This document shows positions 1 to 7,954 of a DNA stretch of 64,000 bases, in pieces. The translations under genes were made by a program, and so were the position numbers. The stretch is taken from NCBI RefSeq assembly GCF_002632615.1, contig NZ_NITZ01000016.1:1-64000 (forward strand). Direction: 5' to 3'. The notes beneath the pieces are model-generated. The model saw nothing but the letters and a program-made list of their open reading frames with translations, searched no databases and was not told the DNA's origin. The stretch comes from Xenorhabdus miraniensis. GTDB lineage: Bacteria; Pseudomonadota; Gammaproteobacteria; Enterobacterales; Enterobacteriaceae. Each line of letters begins with the position of its first letter. The stretch's first letter is position 1.

Positions 1-93
1 GCAGAACATCAGGCAAAATGGGCATTTTGGGCAGGGGCTGACCTGTGGGTGCGAAATGCCTGGGCGATGACGGCATTTGCGTGTGGTAAGTAA
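1..93 (+). CDS. 3' end of an unidentified gene (partial)
   Basis: An open frame enters the window at base 1 and stops at TAA 91-93, giving 30 C-terminal residues rich in Trp and Ala (ending FACGK). The composition is more GC-rich and codon-like than the AT-rich DNA that follows, which is why I read it as the tail of a gene whose body lies outside the window. No family can be recognised from so short a piece. Confidence 0.35.
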   Translation, partial: AEHQAKWAFWAGADLWVRNAWAMTAFACGK

Positions 94-955
94 TGGCATT
101 GAGTAGCGTTCCATTATTTTACCTGTTATTAAGAGGAATGAGTGGCTGTTTGAGCAGTCACTTGGAATTCTGTCATTTTTTCTCCATTTTGAACACGTTT
201 TCTTGGATACGGCATCATATCCAATGGTGATCCAGATTCATCTTTCTCCAAGAAAATTCTTATCGCTTAAAATGTCGAACCATTCCGACCAGCAGACTTT
301 CTCAATTAATCTGGTTCCGTTCATCACATTTTTTCATCTCTGATAGATATCGACCGATTGATGGGGTGTGCTTAACGAGTTATTCATCCTCGCTGATGAA
401 TACGTTAGATAATGATAAGTTAATATTTGTTATTATGATCAAGATAGATATTTTACTTATAGGGGTAACACATTAGTAATTAAAAGGATTCATGATAACG
501 ACATAACCAATAAAATTAATGGCATAATAAAAAATATCATTAAATATAAAATATTGCACCACAACAAAATTGTTGGGCTCTATTTAATATGCGTGAAAAT
601 GTGTTAATTATCACATTTAGATGTAATTTGAAATTATCATTTCATTTGAGTGGTTAACTTAAGGCATAAGAAAAAATTAATGCTTAAAATAATACAGTTG
701 TGATGTAATTAACTGTTTTTCATGAAAAAAAATCAGAATAAAATATTGTTTTCGTGCTAAGTATTTTAAAATCCCGTTAATGGGTTATTTTTCAGTACAA
801 AATTTAAGAGTAAAGTCACATTTTTAACAATAAATAATGTATCATCAAGTTTACGATCGCTTTCTCATTACAAGAACAATGTATAGAAATCTGCTTTACT
901 GTCATTCATCAATGGAATAAAAACAACTATGTTTAAAAACAATAAAGGGCGTGAT
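94..955. other. AT-rich intergenic region
   Basis: About 860 bases without a credible gene. The DNA is strongly AT-rich and must hold the promoter of the downstream sugar kinase. I see no RNA gene, long inverted repeat or insertion-sequence remnant that I could defend. Confidence 0.5.
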
Positions 956-2065
956 ATGAGAAAAATGGATAATCTGGAATTTAGAATATTACAACTTCTC
1001 AGAAAAAATCCTTTTCTCGCCCAACAAGAAATCGCTGATATTATTGGGATTAGCCGTTCAAGCGTTGCAGGACATATCCTGAATTTACAAAAAAAGGGAC
1101 ATATAAGGGGTAAGGGCTACATTTTTTCCAGTGGAAATTATGCTGTAACAGTAGGTGCTTCCAATATGGATATTACCAGCTTCGCTTCGACTGAATTATT
1201 AAAGAAAGATTCCAACCCAGGGAAAACAAAATATACGTTAGGTGGTGTTGCCCGAAATGTTGCGCATAACATTGCCGCATTAAAGAATGATAGTTATTTA
1301 ATTTCTGTTTTTGGTGATGATTCATATGGAAAAAGACTGTTTAGAGAAACCCGGTTAGCCGGTGTTGATCTTAGCCATTCTCATAAACTAACGGATGCAA
1401 GAACCTCAATTTATCATTCAATCGTTGATAAGAATGGTGAACCACACACCTCCGTGAGTGATATGGATATTTTGAAAAAACTTACGCCTGAGCTACTCAA
1501 TAAATCTAAATTGCTTATTGAGAGAGCAGGAATACTGATTATCGACTGTAATTTGACAGAAGATGCCCTGGAGTGGTTATTTAAAAACTCCGGTAATGTG
1601 CCCATATTTGTTAACCCTGTCTCATCATATAAGGCGGGTATTGTACGTAACTGGTTATCATATATTCATACTATCAGACCCAACCGGCTGGAAGCAGAAA
1701 AGATCAGTGGTATTAAAATTAACTCAATAAAAGAGGCACAGTTGGTAACATCATGGTTTCATGAACAAGGCGTTCAGCGGGTAATTTTAAGTCTGGGGGC
1801 TGAAGGTGTGTATTACAGTGAGCTGGGGTATGTATCAGGCCACTCCCCGGCATTCCCTGTTGATGTTGTCAATACCACAGGCTCTGGTGATGCAATGATG
1901 GCGGGATTAGTTCATTGTACGTTAGCAGGTATGGATTTTCAGGAAAGTGTACATTTTGCACAACGTTGTGCCGCTCTTGTGCTGTCTACTGAATTGACTT
2001 ATTCATTAACCCTGTCACCCTTCGATGTTGAAAAGTTGCTGGTATTAGATCCATATAGTCAATAA
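956..2065 (+). CDS. Winged-helix/PfkB-family sugar or nucleoside kinase
   Basis: A cytoplasmic kinase of the PfkB (ribokinase) family with an N-terminal DNA-binding-type winged helix, the architecture of the YeiI/PsuK-like carbohydrate kinases. Residues 1-60 form the helix-turn-helix (QQEIADIIGISRSSVAGHIL). The ribokinase fold follows, with the substrate-side GGVARNVAHN motif and, near the C-terminus, the ATP/anion-hole motif NTTGSGDAMMAG whose Asp is the catalytic base. The ATG at 956 is preferred because AAGGG lies about 6 bases upstream; an in-frame ATG at 929 would add nine residues. The substrate (a sugar or a nucleoside such as pseudouridine) cannot be told from sequence. It stands alone and is closed by the hairpin at 2136-2162. 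Confidence 0.85.
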   Translation: MRKMDNLEFRILQLLRKNPFLAQQEIADIIGISRSSVAGHILNLQKKGHIRGKGYIFSSGNYAVTVGASNMDITSFASTELLKKDSNPGKTKYTLGGVARNVAHNIAALKNDSYLISVFGDDSYGKRLFRETRLAGVDLSHSHKLTDARTSIYHSIVDKNGEPHTSVSDMDILKKLTPELLNKSKLLIERAGILIIDCNLTEDALEWLFKNSGNVPIFVNPVSSYKAGIVRNWLSYIHTIRPNRLEAEKISGIKINSIKEAQLVTSWFHEQGVQRVILSLGAEGVYYSELGYVSGHSPAFPVDVVNTTGSGDAMMAGLVHCTLAGMDFQESVHFAQRCAALVLSTELTYSLTLSPFDVEKLLVLDPYSQ

Positions 2066-2135
2066 CAATTGTGAAATAACATGACTCACACCACCGACAT
2101 AATAAAAATAAAAGATTTTAGGATATTTGGCTAAA

Positions 2136-2162
2136 GCCGGGCTAAAACCCGGCAATTTTTTT
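2136..2162 (+). terminator. Rho-independent terminator of the PfkB kinase gene
   Basis: The six-base stem GCCGGG/CCCGGC with a six-base loop is followed directly by AATTTTTTT, 70 bases after the kinase stop codon. Confidence 0.8.
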
Positions 2163-2270
2163 AATGCCTTCCGTATAACAGACATTATTCACTAATTGAA
2201 AAAAACAGGAAGAGTTTATATTTGATGAAACGAAATATAACCACAAATGCGGAGATAATGGACAGCTAAA

Positions 2271-3008
2271 CTAAAACTGACAAATAAGTCCGGTATGAAT
2301 ACAATTCTGTAAATAAATATCCCAAAAACCCTGAGGGTAACGTTTTAAGTCGTTTTCTAAGACAGTGGGTTTTTGCCAGCTAAAACGACGGAGTCCCGCT
2401 TTATTAATAGCATTTTCGTAGCTTTCACGGCTCCAGCGATAAAATGTGAAAGGACTCGGCGGGGTTGTCAGAAATTCTGCCTGATAACGGAAACCATTTT
2501 GCCAGGGCTTTTCGCTTAAAATTTTGAAACCATAATTATCACAGTTTCCATTTTCTAATCGATAATCAGGTGATGTCATGTAAGCGACGAGTTTACCCGA
2601 GGGACTGAGGTGGTTAGCCGCTGCTTGAAACATGGCCTCAAGCTCCCCGGTTGATTCTGAATAGTGGAATAAAAAAGCAGCAATGACAATATCAAATTTT
2701 TCATGTAATTTCATTTCACATACGTTTTGTACGCAAAACTCAATGTCATCACCATACAATTTAGATTTTGCTTTGGCGAGTTCAATCATTTTCTCAGAGA
2801 TATCAACGCCGACCACTTTTGAAGCTCCGCGACGGTGTAATTCCCGGCCAAAATAACCATATCCGCAAGCTAAATCCAGGACTGATTTTCCCTGTATATC
2901 ACCAACCATGTTGAGTATATCCCGAAGCTCAGACTGCCGTTGAGCGACTGTATTGGAGAATTTTTCATAATGTTCGCCAATAGAATCATAGCTTGCTTGC
3001 TCTTCCAT
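2271..3008 (-). CDS. Class I SAM-dependent methyltransferase
   Basis: A 245-residue protein with the Rossmann-type methyltransferase fold: motif I is VLDLACGYGYFGRELHRRGA (about residues 42-61), followed by the acidic end of strand 2 in VVGVDISEKMIELA. The length and spacing fit small-molecule methyltransferases of the Methyltransf_11/25 type. The start is supported by AGGAG nine bases upstream. It is a single gene with its own upstream region, and nothing nearby indicates the acceptor substrate. Confidence 0.85.
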   Translation of the reverse strand: MEEQASYDSIGEHYEKFSNTVAQRQSELRDILNMVGDIQGKSVLDLACGYGYFGRELHRRGASKVVGVDISEKMIELAKAKSKLYGDDIEFCVQNVCEMKLHEKFDIVIAAFLFHYSESTGELEAMFQAAANHLSPSGKLVAYMTSPDYRLENGNCDNYGFKILSEKPWQNGFRYQAEFLTTPPSPFTFYRWSRESYENAINKAGLRRFSWQKPTVLENDLKRYPQGFWDIYLQNCIHTGLICQF

Positions 3009-3404
3009 TATTATAACTCCTGATAAAAATGTATATTCACATAAAAAATATCTAATGAGGGTACTATTATAAAAAGATAAAATATCATGACATAATTAGA
3101 TATAATTATTTTTGTAACAAGAGTAATTTTCCACGATAAACAATCTGTTTGAATTAAATCAAGAATAATCAGATATTGCTATATTCAAGAACATTGTCCA
3201 ATTTTAAGCAGAGAATCCCCTGTCTGTGATGAAAACTGAGTATAAAAATAGGAAGGTCTCTGTTGGAGAACCTATTTTTTCAGCCAGAAATCAGCAGATA
3301 ACTTCTAACTACCCAGTTAAGTCGCTGTCAAGGAGCATTTCCCCGAACAGGCTCGAATGGAGTTATCTGGTGAGAAAATGTAATATTTTCTATTTTGTAC
3401 CACC
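3009..3404. other. Intergenic region, no supported gene
   Basis: About 400 AT-rich bases between the methyltransferase start and an IS1 remnant. A 60-codon frame at 3226-3408 has neither a recognisable domain nor a ribosome binding site and is not called. Confidence 0.5.
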
Positions 3405-3959
3405 GTGAACTATTCGGCACACTGGATATGTTTAACTATGAGTTTTCACTGTGTTATGCCCGGTTTAAACAAACAATTTGAGGCTAATGTAAGCGCTGAT
3501 GTGGATATCAAACTGAAAAAACTCATCAAGCGTAAGTTGAGCGAACAGGAATGGGATCAGATTCAGCACATCATTTGTTTACCCAGCCGTCAGGCTACCC
3601 AGCAAAGCACAGTGATCAGGAAGTTATTTAGCAACAAGCGGAACAATAGAACACAGTTAGCACTTCATGCGTATGATCGGCTGATTAAGTGCTTATCTCT
3701 GCACGACTTATTGGCTTTTTTTCACATCCACTTCATCACAACTGATGGTTGGGGAAGTTATGTCAGAGAAGTGGAGCTAGGAAAGTATTTGGTGGGAAAA
3801 ATTTTTACCCAGCGCATAGAACAGCAAAATTTCAATTTGCGTATTCATATTAAGCGGTTGGCAAGAAAAACTATTTGTTATTCACATTCGATAGAAATTC
3901 ACGAAAAACTCATTGCCGCATATATTGAAAAACATCATTATAACGTTTTAGATTCATGA
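3405..3959 (+). pseudogene. IS1-family transposase (InsB) remnant
   Basis: The C-terminal ~100 residues match the DDE domain of IS1 InsB: TTDGWGSYVREV, GKIFTQRIEQQNFNLR, KRLARKTICYS and EIHEKLIAAYIEKHHY follow in the family's order. The first ~75 residues of the frame are not recognisable as InsA or InsB, so the 5' half of the element is missing or scrambled. The piece ends about 25 bases before the decayed immunity gene, suggesting that the insertion or its deletion trimmed that gene's 3' end. The transposase is not expected to be active. Confidence 0.75.
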
Positions 3960-3984
3960 CAGAAAATAGTATTTAAAACACGTG

Positions 3985-4292
3985 ATATTGATAAATTTCT
4001 ACCGGTTTCTTGTTCACAAAGGTAAAGTTCACAAAACCACTTTTTGCAATGACCATGATAAGACTCCATTGACTCAAATGACGTATCTTCCAGCTATATT
4101 GACTACATCTTCATAGTAATCAGGATCTACAATACTAAATAATCCATCCTGATAACTATTCTAACTTTCTGTTGGCCAATAATGTAATAATCGGATCGGC
4201 AATTTTCTTTGCCATTTTTCTATTGCTTCAGTAGAAACGGCTCTATGCTGAGTCGTTTCTTCCATTTTTTCAATAAAATCTTCGTCGCGCAT
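3985..4292 (-). pseudogene. Decayed second copy of the Tdi1-like immunity gene
   Basis: This stretch aligns base for base with the first half of the intact immunity gene at 4367-5002 (start region, the YWKTEGWNSY segment, the GFGKLYL-like segment). It is broken by an in-frame TAG where the intact copy has the Trp of the GWNSY segment, and it lacks the whole 3' half, being cut near the IS1 remnant. It begins at the ATG complementary to 4290-4292. It is either a remnant of an orphan immunity gene acquired against a related toxin or a degenerated tandem duplicate. Confidence 0.8.
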
Positions 4293-4313
4293 TATTTATA
4301 TCTGATATAAGAA

Positions 4314-4355
4314 AACTAAGTGGCAGCTTTTACAGCCACTTAGTTAAGTTTTTTT
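4314..4355. terminator. Hairpin between the immunity gene and its decayed copy
   Basis: A perfect 11-base stem AACTAAGTGGC/GCCACTTAGTT with a 10-base loop. The + side is followed by AAGTTTTTTT and the - side by TTCTTATAT, so it can terminate in both directions. It sits just after the stop codon of the intact immunity gene. Confidence 0.7.
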
Positions 4356-4366
4356 GATAAATAATA

Positions 4367-5002
4367 TTAAATTTCATCAATTTCAGGATCGGAAAATTGT
4401 CTTAGAATATCTAGATGAATATGCATATCTAATTTCCTGACATTTTCAAGCATAATGTCTCCACCCAAAATTAGAGCAGGCTCAAAACCAAATATCTCGT
4501 TTTCATGTAATGGGCCATGTACTTTCACTGCACGAGAAAAAATCCCGATATCATCATCATCTTCAAAATCAAAATCGTCGATGGATTTTGCTCCAAAAAA
4601 ATAAGAGATTTCATTATTTAAATCTTTTTTCTCTTTCTTATATGCATGATCCTTAGAATAAAGAATACTATTAAGAGCACAGTGAATTGTTAGATTAATT
4701 CCTGTTGTTTCACCACAGAGATAAAGTTTTCCAAAGCCACTTCTGGCGATGGCATGATAGGAATCTGTAGATTCAAACGGGGTATCTTCTAACCACATAT
4801 CAACAATGCCTTCATAGTCATCAGGATTTACAATGCTAAATAGCCCATTGTGATAACTGTTCCAACCTTCAGTTTTCCAATAATGTAATAGTTGATCGGG
4901 TAATCTCCCTTTCCATTTTTCCATTGCTTGGGTTGGCACAGCTCTATGCTGAGTTGCTTCTCCCATTTCTTCAATAAAACATTCAAAATCTTCATCACGC
5001 AT
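4367..5002 (-). CDS. T6SS immunity protein, Tdi1-like (GAD-like + DUF1851)
   Basis: A 211-residue acidic cytoplasmic protein with an N-terminal GAD-like region (about residues 15-110: WKGRLPDQLLHYWKTEGWNS, GFGKLYLCGE) and a C-terminal DUF1851-like half. This two-part layout is known from Tdi1, the immunity protein of the Agrobacterium DNase effector Tde1. Its start overlaps the stop of the toxin gene by one base, the usual arrangement of a toxin-immunity pair. Function is inferred from family and position: it should bind and neutralise the Ntox15 toxin in the producer and in sister cells. Confidence 0.85.
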   Translation of the reverse strand: MRDEDFECFIEEMGEATQHRAVPTQAMEKWKGRLPDQLLHYWKTEGWNSYHNGLFSIVNPDDYEGIVDMWLEDTPFESTDSYHAIARSGFGKLYLCGETTGINLTIHCALNSILYSKDHAYKKEKKDLNNEISYFFGAKSIDDFDFEDDDDIGIFSRAVKVHGPLHENEIFGFEPALILGGDIMLENVRKLDMHIHLDILRQFSDPEIDEI

Positions 5003-6348
5003 TATTTTTTCTTCCCTCTACACAATTCTAATTGTACATTCATCTTAGCATCACCGAGACCACTGTTAATTGCATGTTGAGCGGCATCATCCAAAGTTTT
5101 TAGGCGTGACGGCCAACTACCACCAATAGCTCCATTGATGTTGCGGTTACCTGCTCTTTTCGGGTCAAAATCAAAGTAGCTACCCGCTGACATATCTGGT
5201 TCATGTAATGCAGCTAGCCCTCTCATTACCTCGTCAGCTCTCTTTTTAGATTCTTTTTTAGCCTCTGCTGCTGACTTTCCTCGCTTTCTTAGACTCTGAT
5301 ATATCTTCCCTTTTATATCTTCTTTCATGTTTCTATTAAATTTACGTTGAGCAGAGGCAGCTTTATTGTGGCGTCCTCCTCCTTTCTTATTTGCAGCTTT
5401 GTTCTTTGCCGCCTGATTATTATAAGCGTCTCTGGCAATTTTAAATTCGTCAGCTGACATATTATTAATACCATCTTTCTGCCGACGTAACTGATCTGCA
5501 TATTCTTTTAAAAACGCTTTCCGCTCCTTATCAGTTTTGAGTGATTTATACGTGTCATTATCATGAGGATCAAAACATGGTACCTCAGTCCTCTTAACCC
5601 CTTTTACCTTACCTCCTTTTTTCTCTTTTAGCTCCTTTTTAAGTTCTTCTGGATCTTTTGGAGGTGTTTTTTTATCTCTTTCAGCAGCTCTGGTCTCTCG
5701 TCGTTTCGCTCGGGAGTTACTTCGCGCAATCCCTTTTTTTTCTTTGTCGGCGATCATCGACATCACCTTTGATCCGCCTTTAGCGATAGCTTTAATCCCT
5801 CCCTTTATTGCGCCTTTAGGGTTAAAGTCAGCAATGAAATCCCCAAATTCTTCTGCCGACCCCTCCATTGTATACCGTTCCCAATTGGTGTTACTCGCGT
5901 TTTCTCTGACAGCGTTGGCGGCATCAAGTAGCTGCTTCGAATCCGCCTCATTACCCCAGGCACCCTGCATCATTGCTGAGTGTTCCATTTCTGACGCAGC
6001 CGCATATTGAATACCTTTCCAGGCGAGTTCTCCAACATCAATGGCCGTATTGGCCAGATTTTTCCCGACGCCTGTTGCCACGCCGACCGCTGCGTTACCT
6101 ACCGCTTTCCCGGCGTCTACCACAGCATTGCCTACCTTAGCCAGACCATTCAGGAAACCGCCTTCATCTTGGGTAGTCGGTTTGATAACAGGGTTGGCTT
6201 CCTTCGGTACTTCAGTCGATTTCGGCGGTTGTCCGGTGATTTCCCCTAATGTATTACCCTCACCGGTAGGGGCATCGTCATGCACCCGTTTCTTCCATAA
6301 TGGCTCATCACTGGCTGGTTTAGGCGGGGTTTTCTTGATTTTCGCCAT
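5002..6348 (-). CDS. T6SS Ntox15 (Tde1-like) DNase effector
   Basis: A 448-residue toxin. Residues 1-60 are proline/lysine-rich. Residues about 64-115 hold a Gly/Ala-rich helical stretch with repeated G-x3-G spacing (VGNAVVDAGKAVGNAAVGVA), like the glycine zipper known to help Tde1 reach target cells. A basic linker (about 195-260) follows. The C-terminal Ntox15 domain (about 265-448) has the family's HxxD signature as H382-E-P-D385. Tde1 proteins are metal-dependent DNases delivered by the type VI secretion system. The PAAR-like protein upstream is separated by only four bases and the immunity gene overlaps its end. HxxD looks intact, so the toxin is probably active. Confidence 0.88.
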   Translation of the reverse strand: MAKIKKTPPKPASDEPLWKKRVHDDAPTGEGNTLGEITGQPPKSTEVPKEANPVIKPTTQDEGGFLNGLAKVGNAVVDAGKAVGNAAVGVATGVGKNLANTAIDVGELAWKGIQYAAASEMEHSAMMQGAWGNEADSKQLLDAANAVRENASNTNWERYTMEGSAEEFGDFIADFNPKGAIKGGIKAIAKGGSKVMSMIADKEKKGIARSNSRAKRRETRAAERDKKTPPKDPEELKKELKEKKGGKVKGVKRTEVPCFDPHDNDTYKSLKTDKERKAFLKEYADQLRRQKDGINNMSADEFKIARDAYNNQAAKNKAANKKGGGRHNKAASAQRKFNRNMKEDIKGKIYQSLRKRGKSAAEAKKESKKRADEVMRGLAALHEPDMSAGSYFDFDPKRAGNRNINGAIGGSWPSRLKTLDDAAQHAINSGLGDAKMNVQLELCRGKKK

Positions 6349-6352
6349 GTCC

Positions 6353-6715
6353 CTACGCTCCGTTCATCCAGAATTTGTCACCGTGGCGCAACAGCAATTT
6401 ATTGCCGACTCGCACACTTTTTGAATGCTCCTGTTCTTTGGGATGGCATTTGCCACCCACCGTGCCGCTTTTGACGCCATTCGCCACACCGGGTTGATCG
6501 CCCAGCGTCTGGGGAACAAACGACTGCGCAAAAACCACAATGGGTTTGCCATTGGCGCGCACGGATTTTATCGGTACTGAACTGTCGGCCAGTTTGGCTA
6601 TCACGGGGTAAGGGATCGGGGGCGTGGAAGCGCCAATCGGCGTTTTGCAGACATCCGGTAAAATGCCGATGACCATCCACTGGGTGCCTGTCCGGGCAAT
6701 GTAGTTATCAGCCAT
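6353..6715 (-). CDS. PAAR-like DUF4150 protein (T6SS spike tip)
   Basis: A 120-residue protein of the DUF4150/PAAR-like family: N-terminal AVRTG-like start (MADNYIARTGTQWM), the internal CKTPIG and PIPYPVIAKL segments, then late Cys/His residues (KCHPKEQE, LLRHGDKF). Family members cap the VgrG spike and attach effectors. I start it at the ATG complementary to 6713-6715, overlapping the DUF2169 gene by eight bases; a longer frame to 6757 would only read back into that gene. It directly precedes the Ntox15 effector. Confidence 0.85.
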   Translation of the reverse strand: MADNYIARTGTQWMVIGILPDVCKTPIGASTPPIPYPVIAKLADSSVPIKSVRANGKPIVVFAQSFVPQTLGDQPGVANGVKSGTVGGKCHPKEQEHSKSVRVGNKLLLRHGDKFWMNGA

Positions 6716-7943
6716 AAATGTGTATCTCCCTGTTGTCTGTGTCGTCAGGTGATGCAAATCTTATCAGCGGCGCATCCGGGTCTATTTCAAAACGGGCTTC
6801 CATTACCCGAAGAGGCGATACGGCTTCAATGTGGTAACGGTAAGTCATGGAAAGCGTGAGTGCTTCGCTGTCGATAATGACGGTATCGGCGTACATCCGC
6901 TCCGGGAGCATTTCACCACTGAGCATTCTCAACAGGACTAGCGGCCGGTGCCCCGGCAACTGTACATGCAGCTCACCGTCACGAGTCAGGTTAAACAGAC
7001 TGATACGGATATCAGGGTCAGGAAAGTCAATTTGCTGGTCGTCCGGCGCGTTATTCCAGTAACGAAAACTAAAATCCTCGGGGAGATAAGGATGGCGCTC
7101 TTTCAGCCACTGTTCATCATAGGTGCCTGCCAGTGTGCGGCGGGACAGCCAGGCACGCCCGATAATGCCCAACCCCGCTGGCTGGCAGGCCTTTTCCAAG
7201 ATGGAAGGCGGCTGGTTCAGCCACTGTGTGATATGTTCCGCTGTGATTGGCGCATCAGGGTGTTCAATGCGCGGTGCAGGGTAATGGGAAAGATCTTTTG
7301 CTTTCGCATACCACGGTGTGATAAACCCCGTCCCCAGTGGATTGTATTCCCACGTCGCATGGGCAATGGGGGAATTTTCTTTTTCCGGGTGCTGTTTCCG
7401 CTGGGTGTCGGTCAGGCGGGCTTCTTCGGGCACGGATGCGGCAATGTCATCCTTTTCATACACTTTGCACTCCCCACCAAAGGCATGACGGTAATCCACC
7501 GGTAACGTCGTGAATTTTTGGGGCGGGGTCAGTTGCCATTCGCCTTGTGAAGAACGCTGAAACTCACGCGCTCCCCAGACATGCAGGGTTTTATCGATCA
7601 GCGTTTGCCCATCACACGTGGTGACCTGTAACCGGACAGGCATTTTTTCACAGGCTTTCCCATCCGGTGCATAAGCGACACCATTGACAATCACATCACA
7701 TTTGAATTTCAGTGGTGCTAAATCACTTTCCTGCAAAACCGATGACTGGTTCATTTCACCGGAAAAGGTATCCTGTACCGTCAGTTCGCCATAAGGGGCT
7801 GCCAATACAGGCTGATAATGTCCCAAACCAACAGGCTGGAGCTGATAAACGATTTTCATGGCAACAACATGATATTCCTCGTCTTCGTTATCCAGCATTT
7901 TGTAATTGATGACGGAAAAAGGGGTCAGGTTTTTGAATTCCAT
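6708..7943 (-). CDS. DUF2169 protein, T6SS effector adaptor
   Basis: A 411-residue protein of the DUF2169 family (MEFKNLTPFSVINY at the start, PVDYRHAFGGE in the middle, NPLGTGF, and PGLGIIGR-like PAGLGIIGRAW later). DUF2169 genes sit between vgrG and PAAR/toxin genes in many T6SS clusters, including next to tde2 of Agrobacterium, and act as loading adaptors or chaperones. The gene starts 11 bases after the vgrG stop and overlaps the next gene, so it is part of the same transcript. Confidence 0.85.
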   Translation of the reverse strand: MEFKNLTPFSVINYKMLDNEDEEYHVVAMKIVYQLQPVGLGHYQPVLAAPYGELTVQDTFSGEMNQSSVLQESDLAPLKFKCDVIVNGVAYAPDGKACEKMPVRLQVTTCDGQTLIDKTLHVWGAREFQRSSQGEWQLTPPQKFTTLPVDYRHAFGGECKVYEKDDIAASVPEEARLTDTQRKQHPEKENSPIAHATWEYNPLGTGFITPWYAKAKDLSHYPAPRIEHPDAPITAEHITQWLNQPPSILEKACQPAGLGIIGRAWLSRRTLAGTYDEQWLKERHPYLPEDFSFRYWNNAPDDQQIDFPDPDIRISLFNLTRDGELHVQLPGHRPLVLLRMLSGEMLPERMYADTVIIDSEALTLSMTYRYHIEAVSPLRVMEARFEIDPDAPLIRFASPDDTDNREIHIYG

Positions 7944-7954
7944 CGTTTGGCTCC

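Noticed and set aside
3226..3408. 60-codon frame between the methyltransferase and IS1 remnant
   Set aside because: No ribosome site, no domain, AT-rich spacer-like composition.
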